This document shows positions 1 to 8,421 of a stretch of 64,000 nt of DNA, piece after piece (position 1 is the first letter of the stretch; the number at the start of each line of letters is the position of its first letter). The notes under the pieces were generated by a model. The model did no database searches. It worked only from the letters and a program-made list of their open reading frames with translations, and was not told where the DNA came from. Source of the stretch: Caproicibacter sp046707225 (lineage in GTDB: Bacteria; Bacillota; Clostridia; Oscillospirales; Acutalibacteraceae); NCBI RefSeq assembly GCF_046707225.1, contig NZ_JBJKOP010000008.1:102406-166405 (forward strand). Direction: 5' to 3'. Made by a program: the position numbers and the translations under genes.

Positions 1-1
1 A

Positions 2-280
2 AGCCGGGACCGGGAGGTCCGCCTGACGGTTCAGGACGACGGAATCGGCATTGAACCGGACGCGGTTCCAAGGGTTTTCGACCGATTTTTCCGCACCGAC
101 GAATCCAGAGCCCGTGCCACCGGCGGCGCGGGGCTTGGGCTTTCCATCGCAAAGTGGATCGTCGAGCGTCACGGCGGATACATGGAGGTCCTGAGCCGTG
201 AAAAAATCGGAACGCGAATTTCCCTTGTTCTGCCTGTAGCACAAGCGGAAAAAGAACCGGACACAGAGACGCCTGAATAG
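2..280 (+). CDS. Sensor histidine kinase, C-terminal fragment (cut by window edge)
   Basis: Only the last 92 codons are visible. They hold the end of a GHKL ATPase domain: the G1 box D-D-G-I-G-I, then F-D-R-F-F-R, then the G2 box G-G-A-G-L-G-L-S-I-A-K-W. This is the ATP-binding part that phosphorylates the kinase's own histidine. The frame is fixed by these motifs. The histidine, HAMP and sensor regions lie outside the window, so the stimulus is unknown. The response regulator is presumably upstream. A 25-residue acidic tail follows the ATPase domain, and the stop codon sits inside the following terminator hairpin. Confidence 0.9.
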   Translation, partial: SRDREVRLTVQDDGIGIEPDAVPRVFDRFFRTDESRARATGGAGLGLSIAKWIVERHGGYMEVLSREKIGTRISLVLPVAQAEKEPDTETPE

Positions 281-300
281 GCGTTTCGGCGTCCGGTTCT
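253..300. terminator. Bidirectional terminator between kinase gene and dacF-like gene
   Basis: Inverted repeat AGAACCGGAC...GTCCGGTTCT with an inner GGCGT/ACGCC pairing. It is followed by TTTT on the plus strand and by TTTTT on the minus strand, so it can end both convergent genes. It overlaps the last codons and stop of the kinase gene. Confidence 0.8.
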
Positions 301-321
301 TTTGGGTGCCGACGCGGCGGG

Positions 322-1680
322 TTACATTTTTCTGTATTTCTTCACTTTGCGCATGTTTTTCTTTTTCCGGTTATAAATCAGTGTCAGGATAATATAAATG
401 ACCACAAGGAGAATAATCAGCGCGGCGATAATCAGGAACCAGATGGAGGTGAAAATCGACTTCACCACGTCGGTCATGTGCAGCAGTTCGCTTCGCTCGA
501 CGGATTCGGACGCGACCAGGTTGACGGTGGCAAGCGTCTGGTCGGCATATTTGAGCGTCGCCTTGCCGATGACCTGTCCTTTCTTCACCGGCGCGTCCAC
601 ATGGTCCGGGATGGTTTTATTGATGATAATGCTGCTCGAAGAGACGTCCTTCGGCAGAATCGCGGAAAAGCTTTTTTCCGCTGAAAGCAGCAGGCTGTCC
701 TTTTGCCAGGCGTAGTTCAGCTTGACTTCCCCCAGGGACTGGTCGGTTCCGACGATTTTTTTCAGTTCCAGCTTTGTCAGCGCCCAACGGTAGAGGGCCG
801 CGCTGTCGAGCATTTCGCCGCGCGCCGTGACCGCTTTGCCGTTGGCGTCGACAGAAGGCGCCCCGAGTGCTACGCAGAGATAGGTGTAGCCATAGGCGGA
901 AGCGGTCGAAATCAGGCAGTAGCCCGCCTCGTCCGTATGTCCGGTTTTGATGCCTTTTGCGTAGGTGTAGAAATATTTCCCACCGAGGGCGTTCTTGTCG
1001 ATCAGGAGGTTAGTCGTGGAAAGCGTCGGCATCTGTTTCCCTGCGCCCGGTCCTCCGACAGGTTTGTAGGTGTAGCGTGTCTGGGAGCAGATCTGCATAA
1101 AGTAGGGCTGGCTCATCGCGTAGCGGGCAATTTTCACCAGATCGTTGGCGGTTGTGTAGTGCTGGTCGTTATGCAGCCCGTGCGGGTTTGCAAAATGCGT
1201 ACCCTTACAGCCCAGAGCTTTGGCTTTTTCGTTCATCAGTTCGACGAATTTATCAACGTTCCCGTTTCCGACATAATCGGCCAGGACCAGAGCCGCGTCG
1301 TTTCCGGAGGGAACCATCATGCAGTTGAGCAGCTGATAAACCGTCAGCACATTGCCCACTCTGATGTTCGACATCGAGCTTCCCGTTCCCAGCAGCCGGT
1401 CAACCACTTCTTTGGATACCGTTACCCGAGTCCCCTGCAGGTCTTTCACATGTTCGCTGACAATGATGTAGGTCATAATTTTAGTCAGGGAAGCCGGCTC
1501 CCTGCGGGCGTCCGCGTTTTTCTGGTAAACGGTGGTTCCCGTATCAAGATTCACAAGGGCAATCGCCGCGCAGGAGGTGTTGAAGTCGACGGGAAAACTC
1601 GCGGCTTGAGTGGGAGCGGCGGTGAACAGAACGCAGCAGACGAGCAGAACGGAAAACAGGGATGCTAGCTTTTTTTCCAT
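322..1680 (-). CDS. D-alanyl-D-alanine carboxypeptidase (penicillin-binding protein, S11 family)
   Basis: 452 residues. This enzyme trims the terminal D-Ala from peptidoglycan stem peptides on the outer face of the membrane. Visible features are a signal peptide ending near A-A-P-T-Q-A-A, the catalytic S-L-T-K (S-x-x-K) tetrad near residue 65, the S-G-N motif near residue 125, and K-T-G near residue 245. A C-terminal DacA/DacF-type beta domain (PBP5_C) follows. Unlike many relatives with an amphipathic anchor, the C terminus carries one clear hydrophobic membrane segment followed by a lysine/arginine-rich cytoplasmic tail. The ATG is preceded by GGAGG. Sporulation (DacB/DacF) versus vegetative (DacA) role cannot be decided from this sequence. 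Confidence 0.93.
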   Translation of the reverse strand: MEKKLASLFSVLLVCCVLFTAAPTQAASFPVDFNTSCAAIALVNLDTGTTVYQKNADARREPASLTKIMTYIIVSEHVKDLQGTRVTVSKEVVDRLLGTGSSMSNIRVGNVLTVYQLLNCMMVPSGNDAALVLADYVGNGNVDKFVELMNEKAKALGCKGTHFANPHGLHNDQHYTTANDLVKIARYAMSQPYFMQICSQTRYTYKPVGGPGAGKQMPTLSTTNLLIDKNALGGKYFYTYAKGIKTGHTDEAGYCLISTASAYGYTYLCVALGAPSVDANGKAVTARGEMLDSAALYRWALTKLELKKIVGTDQSLGEVKLNYAWQKDSLLLSAEKSFSAILPKDVSSSSIIINKTIPDHVDAPVKKGQVIGKATLKYADQTLATVNLVASESVERSELLHMTDVVKSIFTSIWFLIIAALIILLVVIYIILTLIYNRKKKNMRKVKKYRKM

Positions 1681-1846
1681 GGAAATTTTGCCTCCGATGT
1701 GATATGATAATAAAGCCGACTGAGCGGGTCTTCAGTTGATCTTATAGTTAGTATAACAGCCAATTCCGAAAAGATAAAGAACTAAGCCATATAAAAATTG
1801 TTTTTGCTGCTTTCCCTTTGGGAATAAAATAATGGAGGAGACCGGT

Positions 1847-2545
1847 ATGATCTATTTAACCGCCGATACGCACGGGGAAATGAGCCGCTTCGATTCCCCG
1901 CAGATGCGCAGATTAAGGGCGGGAGATACGCTGATCGTCTGTGGGGACTTCGGATTTCTGTGGGACGGGGGAGCTGCGGAGGAAAAGGTCCTGAAAAAGC
2001 TTGGCAAAAAGAAATACCGCATCCTGTTTTTGGACGGAGCGCATGAGAACTTCGACTTGCTCGAAAGTTACCCGGTTTCCGAGTGGAACGGAGGAAAAGT
2101 CCGGCAGATCAGCGGGAATCTGTACCACCTTCTCCGCGGCCAGGTCTATGAAATTGAGGGAAAAAAGGTTTTTGCTTTCGGCGGCGGCGAGAGCACCGAG
2201 AAGCAGTACCGCATGGAAGCGGGCAAATGGTGGGCCAGGGAAATGCCGACCATGGAGGAGATGCGCGAGGGTGCGGAAAACCTGAAGGCCGCCGGAAAAA
2301 AGGTGGATTATATTGTGACGCACACGCCGCCGCCCAGAATGGGCGCCGCTCCCGCCGAACCCGGAGCGGGCGGAAAAAACCAGCTCGAAGCGTTTTTTGA
2401 GCAGATTACAAAACAGGTCGGCTACGAAAAGTGGTTTTTCGGCTCCTTACATATGGACCGAAAGGTCACCTACAAGAATTACGCGGTGTTTCAGCAGGTC
2501 CTTCCGGCGTGGGAAAATCCCCGCAAGCATCGTTTCAAAAAGTAA
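1847..2545 (+). CDS. Metallophosphoesterase (calcineurin-like)
   Basis: 232 residues from the ATG at 1847. That start has GGAGGAG six bases upstream, while an in-frame ATG at 1832 overlaps this ribosome site and is less likely. Metal-binding motifs are visible: D-T-H-G (D-x-H) near the N terminus, G-D-F-G (GD), G-A-H-E-N (G-x-H-E) and T-H-T-P-P-P. The fold is that of small cytosolic phosphodiesterases or phosphatases. Substrate is unknown. It stands alone between a divergent carboxypeptidase gene and its own terminator, so context gives no further clue. Confidence 0.85.
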   Translation: MIYLTADTHGEMSRFDSPQMRRLRAGDTLIVCGDFGFLWDGGAAEEKVLKKLGKKKYRILFLDGAHENFDLLESYPVSEWNGGKVRQISGNLYHLLRGQVYEIEGKKVFAFGGGESTEKQYRMEAGKWWAREMPTMEEMREGAENLKAAGKKVDYIVTHTPPPRMGAAPAEPGAGGKNQLEAFFEQITKQVGYEKWFFGSLHMDRKVTYKNYAVFQQVLPAWENPRKHRFKK

Positions 2546-2546
2546 A

Positions 2547-2588
2547 AAACGCTCCGGTTTCTGAGAATTGCAGAAACCGGAGCGTTTT
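2547..2588. terminator. Strong rho-independent terminator
   Basis: Perfect 18-bp stem AAAACGCTCCGGTTTCTG / CAGAAACCGGAGCGTTTT with a 7-nt loop, directly after the metallophosphoesterase stop. The A- and T-rich stem ends make it usable on both strands, so it also serves the convergent anti-sigma-like gene. Confidence 0.85.
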
Positions 2589-2620
2589 GTCAACAGAAGG
2601 GTGCAGTCTCTCCATGAAAG

Positions 2621-3442
2621 CTACTTTGATTGCTGATAGGATTCCGCAAACGAAATTAAATCCTGCTCGGAGATATTTTTTTGAGTGGTGATATAGATAT
2701 CGACCCCGTTTTCTTCCCATTCGAGCGTGTCGCCATCGATTATTGCGGCTTTGTTCCCGTTGACGGTCAGCGTTTTTACGTCTGTGCCGCCGGTTTCAGT
2801 GGTGGTTTCCGGTGTGATCCGCCTTTCCTGAACAAATATTTTCTTGTCTCCGCTGGTGTAATAGAAATCGACATAGTCGCCGTCGATTTTCCCTTTGTCG
2901 TCTTTATAAAGTCCCGCGTGGTCGAACGCGTATCCGGATGGAATCGCAGAGGGCAGCAGAGGTTTAAAGGACAGGCTTTTTGAAGCTTTATTCGCGTCCT
3001 TTTCGGTGACGCAGCCGTCCTGCTCCGATGAATTACCGTTGCCTACAGTAACCGATCCGAGCCTCTTGCCGTTTTTATCGTAGATGTCAACGCTTTTGCC
3101 CTCCGGCATGCTGGTGATCAGGTTCCCGTTCTTATCATAGATTTCCGGCTTCGAGGGTTCCGCGTTCGGGTCTTCCTGGTAGACGATGTTGTGTCCCAGA
3201 TTGATGGTCTGAAGAATTCCGTTAATCGCGGTTTTCGCAAAAGCCGTCTGGGAAAATCCGATCAGGCAGACAAGGCATGCCGCCGCGGCCGTCCATCTGG
3301 TTGCCGATCGCGAAGCGGAGAACCCCGCCGCGCGGCGGAACCCGTTCTTCATTTTATTTTTCTCAAAACGGCTCAGCCTCGGGTTTTCCTGTTTTTCTGT
3401 TTCCTCCTGCACATCGTTGAGCAGGTCGTAAATGTTTTTCAT
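2621..3442 (-). CDS. DUF4367 membrane protein, probable anti-sigma factor
   Basis: 273 residues from the ATG at 3442. That ATG overlaps the sigma-factor stop (ATGA) and has a GGAGGTA site upstream. The N-terminal ~60 residues are cytoplasmic and begin with M-K-N-I-Y-D-L-L-N-D. One hydrophobic segment (about W-T-A-A-A-A-C-L-V-C-L-I-G-F) follows. An extracellular part has two Y-D-K-N-G repeats and a C-terminal DUF4367 domain. DUF4367 proteins are often encoded next to ECF sigma factors, and the topology (cytoplasmic N terminus, single membrane span, outer sensor) fits an anti-sigma factor. Function is inferred from context and no catalytic motif is visible. Confidence 0.8.
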   Translation of the reverse strand: MKNIYDLLNDVQEETEKQENPRLSRFEKNKMKNGFRRAAGFSASRSATRWTAAAACLVCLIGFSQTAFAKTAINGILQTINLGHNIVYQEDPNAEPSKPEIYDKNGNLITSMPEGKSVDIYDKNGKRLGSVTVGNGNSSEQDGCVTEKDANKASKSLSFKPLLPSAIPSGYAFDHAGLYKDDKGKIDGDYVDFYYTSGDKKIFVQERRITPETTTETGGTDVKTLTVNGNKAAIIDGDTLEWEENGVDIYITTQKNISEQDLISFAESYQQSK

Positions 3443-3993
3443 GGTTTTACCTCCCTGATTTGTTTCAGTTTTTTTCTTCCTCGGGACAGACGGTTGTATA
3501 AGGCGGATACCTTGATGTTTCGCTCCCGCGCGAGCTGGTCGGCCGGCTTTTCGCGGACATAGCAGTCCCAGAACAGCCTGCGGTCCTCTTCCGGAAGCTC
3601 CCGGAGCAAATCCAGAACCGCTTCGCGTACCTCGCTGCCGAATTCCGGCTGCGGTGCGGCGGAGCAATCCAGTTCCTCGTAATTCAGAGGAAGCTCGTTC
3701 CGGTATTTGATGCTTCTGCGCAGACAGTCGATTGCTTTGTACCGGCAGACCGCCGCCAGCCAGCCCGTAAAGTTGTTTTTTGTACTGTCAAAATGACCGA
3801 TCTCGTTCCACACCGCGAGAAGGATGTCGTTTTCACACTCTTCCCACTGGTTCGGCAAAGACGACAGGCGTTTTCGCACAATGGACCGGATCATGCCGCC
3901 GTAGGAATCAATTACATAATCCAGTGCCCGTTCGTCCCGTGCGGTCAGCCGGTCCACGAAGTTTTCACGAGTTATCTTTTTTGCATCAAACAT
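3439..3993 (-). CDS. ECF-type RNA polymerase sigma factor
   Basis: 184 residues. Region 2 is visible as Y-V-I-D-S-Y-G-G-M-I-R-S-I-V, then the D-I-L-L-A-V-W core-binding helix and the W-L-A-A-V-C-R-Y-K-A-I-D-C-L-R-R segment typical of region 2.4. Region 4 (L-R-E-L-P-E-E-D-R-R-L-F and R-N-I-K-V-S-A-L-Y-N-R-L-S-R-G-R-K-K-L) is the -35-binding helix-turn-helix. The stop codon overlaps the start of the DUF4367 gene by four bases, so the two are translationally coupled, the usual sigma/anti-sigma layout. A good AAAGGAG site precedes the ATG. Target genes are unknown. Confidence 0.92.
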   Translation of the reverse strand: MFDAKKITRENFVDRLTARDERALDYVIDSYGGMIRSIVRKRLSSLPNQWEECENDILLAVWNEIGHFDSTKNNFTGWLAAVCRYKAIDCLRRSIKYRNELPLNYEELDCSAAPQPEFGSEVREAVLDLLRELPEEDRRLFWDCYVREKPADQLARERNIKVSALYNRLSRGRKKLKQIREVKP

Positions 3994-4070
3994 GTTTTCT
4001 CCTTTTCTGCCGTTCCCTGCAAAATTGGCGCGCTCATCTTTACAATTCGCACGCGTTCAATGAAATCTAT

Positions 4071-4103
4071 CAAAAAAGGCCGCGTTTTTTCAAACGCAGC
4101 CTA
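4071..4103 (-). terminator. Terminator after recG
   Basis: On the minus strand AGGC(T)GCGTTT-GAAA-AAACGC(G)GCCT followed by TTTTTTG, eight bases after the recG stop. It separates recG from the sigma-factor operon. Confidence 0.85.
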
Positions 4104-4110
4104 AAAATTT

Positions 4111-6141
4111 TCAATCCGTCCAGTTTTCAAAGAGCTGCCTTACCTCTGCCCGCAGTCCCCGGTGCTCCGGCAGAGAGAGCTCCGGGTCCGAACCGGATAT
4201 TTCTTTCGCGACCGACTGAGCTTCCCGCAGGGGGTCCATGTCCGTCATCATATCCGCGATTCTCAAATCGGGAAGTCCGTGCTGCCGGTTTCCGAAAAAG
4301 TCGCCGGGCCCGCGGAGTTTCAGGTCCTCCTCCGCGATACGGAACCCGTCGGAGGTGGAGCACATAATTTTCAGCCGTGCGAGGGCTTCGTCGTTCTGTG
4401 CCGCGGAAATCAGGATGCAGGTTGACGCGTGAGTCCCGCGCCCAATGCGTCCCCGCAGCTGATGCAGCTGGGAAAGGCCGTAGCGTTCCGCGTTCTCGAC
4501 CAGCATGACCGTGGCGTTCGGCACGTCGACCCCAACTTCCACGACCGTAGTGGAAACCAGAACGTCGGTTTTCCCCCGGGAAAACCGATCCATCACCGCT
4601 TCTTTTTCCTTTGACTTCATCTTTCCGTGCAGCATGGCGATTCTGCAGTCCGGCAGCCATTTGTTCTTCAGAAGCTCCGCGTAAGCCGTCACGCTTGCCA
4701 GATCGCTGCCGCCCTCTTCAATCGTGGGGCAGATGATGTAGCACTGCCTGTTCTTTTGTATCTGCTTTTTAACAAAGTTGAAAACGCGCGTGCGGTAATC
4801 CGGCGTTACGGCGTAGGTCTCTGTTTTCTGCCTGCCCGGCGGCAGCTCGTCCAGTACGGAAAGGTCCAGATCGCCGTAAATCATCAGGGCGAGCGTTCGG
4901 GGAATCGGCGTCGCGCTCATAATCAGCATATGGGGGCGGCCGCCTTTCGCGGCGAGTGCCGCCCGCTGGGTGACCCCGAACCGGTGCTGTTCGTCCGTGA
5001 CTACAAGACCCAGCCGGAGGAATTTTACCTCGGACGAAATCAGCGCGTGCGTGCCGATCAACAGGTCGATTTCACCGCAGGCAAGCGCGGCGCGCAGCTT
5101 CTTCTTTTCGGCGGCGGGGAGAGAGCCGGTCAGAAGGCCGACCCGTATTCCCGCGGGGGACAGCAGCGCTGAAAGCGTTTGCGCGTGCTGCCGTGCGAGA
5201 ATTTCCGTCGGAGCCATCAGCGCCGCCTGCATGCCGTTGCGAATCGCGGAGTAACACAGGGCGGCGGCCACGGCCGTTTTGCCGGAACCGACGTCTCCCT
5301 GAATCAGGCGGTTCATCGGGAAACCGCCGAGCAGGTCAGCCATTGCTTCCCGAACGGCCCTTTTCTGGGCGTCCGTGGGCGAAAAAGGCAGCAAACTGTA
5401 AAATTCCCCTGTGAAGTCTTTTTGAAGCTGAAACCGGCTTCTGGAGCGGGAACGGCCCCCGATTTTCAAAAGACCGAGCTGCAAAACCAAAAGCTCTTCG
5501 AAAATCAGCCGCCTTCTTGCCAGCGCGAGTGATTCCATCGTTGCGGGGAAATGAATGTTTTTCAGAGCAAAATCCAGGCGGGGAAGGGAATGCTCTTTTC
5601 GCAGCATCGGCGGAATCGGGTCGCGGACCGGGTCCGGCAGCAGACGGAGCGCCTCGCGGACCGCGTTTCCGATCATCCGGCTGGAAAGGCCGTTTGTTTG
5701 GCGGTACACAGGCAGGACCGGGGGACAGGATTCAGCCGGATAAAACTCCGGCGAAGCCATCTCCCGTTTGAGGAAATTAGCGGTTACTTTGCCGTAAAAA
5801 AGATAGGTTTCGTTTTCCCTCAGCAGGTTCATGACGAAACGGTTGTTGAAGAAAGTCAGTTCCAGGGTGCTTTCCCCGTCGTCCGCACGGGCCTTGTAGA
5901 GCGTCATTCCCCCGCGGATTCGAGTTTCACGGGGCGCCTGAATCACGGTTGCCCGGACGGCGCAGGGCGTTCCCAGCGGAGCGGTACGGATGGTTAAGGG
6001 GTGGCTCAGGTCCTCATAGGCTCGGGGGTACAGACGCAGCAAAGCGCCGACCGACGGCGCGCCGAGCTTTCGAAAAAGCTCCGCGCGCCGTTTGCCGACG
6101 CCTTTCAGTGTTTGTATTTCCTGTCCGTATAGGCTGGCCAT
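4111..6141 (-). CDS. recG: ATP-dependent DNA helicase RecG
   Basis: 676 residues, the family's usual length. RecG drives regression and branch migration of stalled forks and Holliday junctions. The N-terminal wedge/OB domain begins with L-K-G-V-G-K-R-R-A-E-L-F. Helicase motif I is G-D-V-G-S-G-K-T, motif II is D-E-Q-H, the block M-S-A-T-P-I-P-R-T-L is motif III, and Q-L-R-G-R-I-G-R-G is motif VI. The C-terminal L-K-L-R-G-P-G-D-F-F-G is characteristic of RecG. The ATG follows a GGTGG site. It is downstream of the FakA-like gene on the same strand with a 47-bp gap, so co-transcription is likely. Confidence 0.98.
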   Translation of the reverse strand: MASLYGQEIQTLKGVGKRRAELFRKLGAPSVGALLRLYPRAYEDLSHPLTIRTAPLGTPCAVRATVIQAPRETRIRGGMTLYKARADDGESTLELTFFNNRFVMNLLRENETYLFYGKVTANFLKREMASPEFYPAESCPPVLPVYRQTNGLSSRMIGNAVREALRLLPDPVRDPIPPMLRKEHSLPRLDFALKNIHFPATMESLALARRRLIFEELLVLQLGLLKIGGRSRSRSRFQLQKDFTGEFYSLLPFSPTDAQKRAVREAMADLLGGFPMNRLIQGDVGSGKTAVAAALCYSAIRNGMQAALMAPTEILARQHAQTLSALLSPAGIRVGLLTGSLPAAEKKKLRAALACGEIDLLIGTHALISSEVKFLRLGLVVTDEQHRFGVTQRAALAAKGGRPHMLIMSATPIPRTLALMIYGDLDLSVLDELPPGRQKTETYAVTPDYRTRVFNFVKKQIQKNRQCYIICPTIEEGGSDLASVTAYAELLKNKWLPDCRIAMLHGKMKSKEKEAVMDRFSRGKTDVLVSTTVVEVGVDVPNATVMLVENAERYGLSQLHQLRGRIGRGTHASTCILISAAQNDEALARLKIMCSTSDGFRIAEEDLKLRGPGDFFGNRQHGLPDLRIADMMTDMDPLREAQSVAKEISGSDPELSLPEHRGLRAEVRQLFENWTD

Positions 6142-6188
6142 TTTACCACCTGCAAAACATTTTTTGGCAACTCAGGCGGGCATGGCTT

Positions 6189-7874
6189 TCATTCAACCGA
6201 AACAACAAAGTAGTAGACCGGCTGTCCGCCGTTGACAAGGGTGATTTCAATATCGCCGCTGACTTTGGCCTTGATGCGGTTATATGCGTCGTTCGCCATT
6301 TCATCGGTCACATCCGCGCCGTATATCAGCGTGATAAACGAGGTTCCGCGTCCCACCATGGAGCGTGTCAGCTTGGAACAGGCGTGAACCACGTCCTTGC
6401 TCTTCTCAATCAGGCTTAATTTGCCGTTCACCAGTCCCAGCGTGTCCCCTTCGTGAATTCTTTTTCCCCCGAATTCGGAGTCGCGGGCCGCGAACGTCAC
6501 GGTGCCGGTCTCAACGCCGGACGCTGCTTCCATCATGCCGACGGTGTTAACTTCGACGCTTCCGTCCGGATTATAGGCCAGCAGCGCGGAAAGGCCCTGC
6601 GGAATCGTCCGGGTCGGCAGTACAATCACCTTTCGGTCCTGAATCAGAGGAATGGTCTGCTCAGCAGCCAGAATGATGTTTTTGTTATTCGGCAGAATGA
6701 TGACGGTCTTCGCCGGAGTCGCAAGGACCGCGGCCATCAGTTCCTCGGTGCTTGGATTCATGGTCTGCCCGCCGCTGACCACCTGCGCGCAGCCCAGGTC
6801 GGAAAAAAGCGTTTGCAGACCTTCGCCCGCGGCGACCGCCACAAAACCGACTTCTTCCACCGGCTCCGCCGGTTCCGGAGCCGCTGATCTTGCTTTGGCG
6901 GCTTCGTTTTCCTCGGCGTTTTTCCGGTGCTGCTCTTTCATATTATCAATTTTTACCGTCAGCAGCTGCCCGTAGGCAAGGCCCGCTTCCAATGCGTTGC
7001 CCGGATCCTCCGTGTGTACGTGAACCTTGATGATTTCGTCATCGTCCACAACGAGGACGCAGTCGCCCATGCTTTCAAGGTAGGTTCGAAGGTCCTGTGG
7101 GTCTTTCGCGCATTCGGAATTCCGCCCGATGATGAACTCGGTGCAGTAGGTGAAGTTAATCACTTCGTCGAATTCGGCGGCCGCGTTGCGGAAAAAGTCG
7201 CTGTCCAATGTCCTGCTCTTGCCGGGCTGATCGCCTTCCGCCTCCGGCATTTCGTTTGAAATCACGGTGTGGTCACGGAATACGCTCAGCATACCGTCAA
7301 AAATATGGCACAAGCCTTTGCCCCCGGCGTCGACAACGCCGGCGCGTTTCAGAACGGGGAGGAGCTCCGGAGTTTTGGCAAGCGCTTCCTGTGCTCCTCT
7401 GCAAATGGCTTCCCATACCGCTACGGGGTCGTCATCGTCAAGCGCGGCGGCCTTTCCTGCTTCGCATGCGATCCGTGAAACGGTCAGAATCGTGCCTTCG
7501 GTCGGTTTCATAACCGCCTTATATGCGGCCTCCACGCCAACGCCGAGAGCCGAGGCAAGGTCGGAGCCGCCGACTTCCTCCATCCCCTCCACGCCTTTCG
7601 CGAATCCGCGGAACAGCAGAGAAAGAATAACGCCCGAATTTCCCCTCGCGCCGCGCAGAAGGGCGCCGGAGGCGATCTTTGCGACTTCCCCGGCGGAACT
7701 TGACGTTGTTTTAGCCAGCTCTGCGGCGGCGGAGCCCATCGTCATGGACATATTGGTTCCCGTATCTCCATCCGGGACAGGGAAAATGTTAAGTTCATCG
7801 ACCGATGTTTTATAGCGGATTATATTATTTGCACCGGATATGATAGCGTTTTTCAAATCAATCCCGTTTATCAC
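6189..7874 (-). CDS. DAK2/DegV-type fatty acid kinase FakA-like protein (YloV family)
   Basis: 561 residues. FakA phosphorylates fatty acids bound to a FakB carrier, feeding exogenous fatty acids into phospholipid synthesis. The N-terminal DAK2 domain shows the nucleotide/Mg site N-I-F-P-V-P-D-G-D-T-G-T-N-M and G-A-R-G-N-S-G-V-I-L-S. The middle has a conserved K-V-H-V-H-T-E-D-P-G-N segment, and the C-terminal half is the DegV-like part of the YloV family. The start is GTG at 7874 behind GGGAG. In many Firmicutes an Asp23-like gene precedes this gene and recG follows it. Here recG follows, but spoVS lies upstream instead of the Asp23 gene. Confidence 0.92.
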   Translation of the reverse strand: MINGIDLKNAIISGANNIIRYKTSVDELNIFPVPDGDTGTNMSMTMGSAAAELAKTTSSSAGEVAKIASGALLRGARGNSGVILSLLFRGFAKGVEGMEEVGGSDLASALGVGVEAAYKAVMKPTEGTILTVSRIACEAGKAAALDDDDPVAVWEAICRGAQEALAKTPELLPVLKRAGVVDAGGKGLCHIFDGMLSVFRDHTVISNEMPEAEGDQPGKSRTLDSDFFRNAAAEFDEVINFTYCTEFIIGRNSECAKDPQDLRTYLESMGDCVLVVDDDEIIKVHVHTEDPGNALEAGLAYGQLLTVKIDNMKEQHRKNAEENEAAKARSAAPEPAEPVEEVGFVAVAAGEGLQTLFSDLGCAQVVSGGQTMNPSTEELMAAVLATPAKTVIILPNNKNIILAAEQTIPLIQDRKVIVLPTRTIPQGLSALLAYNPDGSVEVNTVGMMEAASGVETGTVTFAARDSEFGGKRIHEGDTLGLVNGKLSLIEKSKDVVHACSKLTRSMVGRGTSFITLIYGADVTDEMANDAYNRIKAKVSGDIEITLVNGGQPVYYFVVSVE

Positions 7875-8000
7875 TTTGTCAGCACTCCCTCAATTCTAAC
7901 AGCGGTTAAAACCCGGTTCGGTCCGGTTTCATATCGACTATTATACCATACACTTCCATTGGATTCAATCTTTAATAATTTGCCGGAATGAAAGCGGAAA

Positions 8001-8032
8001 ATAAAAATATCCCCACGTAAAGTGAGGATATC
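8001..8032 (-). terminator. Terminator after spoVS
   Basis: On the minus strand ATATCCTCAC-TTTAC-GTGGGGATAT followed by TTTTAT, beginning eight bases after the spoVS stop. Confidence 0.8.
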
Positions 8033-8040
8033 GGCATGTA

Positions 8041-8301
8041 TTACCGGGGTTCTACGATGAGCTTGATTGCGGTGCGTTCCTCGCCGTCGATTGTGACGCT
8101 TGCAAAAGCCGGGGTACATATTGCGTCAATTCCCGATGGCGCCAGATAACCGCGCGCGATAGCTATGGCTTTGATAGCCTGATTGGTGGCGCCGGCGCCG
8201 ACGGCCTGGATTTCCACCGCGCCGGATTCCCGGATGACCCCCGCAACCGCGCCGGCAACGGAATTAGGCGCCGATTTTGACGACACTTTTAAGATTTCCA
8301 T
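8041..8301 (-). CDS. spoVS: Stage V sporulation protein S
   Basis: 86 residues, full length. The highly conserved start M-E-I-L-K-V-S-S-K-S and the Alba-like core G-A-V-A-G-V-I-R-E-S-G, Q-A-V-G-A-G-A-T-N-Q-A-I-K-A and A-I-A-R-G-Y-L are all present. SpoVS is a small Alba-fold, probably nucleic-acid-binding protein; in Bacillus loss blocks spore coat and core maturation steps. GGAGG lies upstream of the ATG. It forms its own unit, with a terminator directly downstream, and supports the reading that this organism sporulates. Confidence 0.97.
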   Translation of the reverse strand: MEILKVSSKSAPNSVAGAVAGVIRESGAVEIQAVGAGATNQAIKAIAIARGYLAPSGIDAICTPAFASVTIDGEERTAIKLIVEPR

Positions 8302-8421
8302 AAGCTATCCTCCAACTTTTTTTAATAGTAATATCATAAATCGAAAAAAAAGTTTTTGCAAGATATTTTATAAAAAATAATTATATTATCAAAATTTAGA
8401 CAGCGATATTACCAAACTTTA

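Noticed and set aside
703..1668. Long open frame (321 codons) on the plus strand over the carboxypeptidase gene
   Set aside because: It is the antisense shadow of the D-Ala-D-Ala carboxypeptidase, which has all three active-site motifs and a ribosome site.
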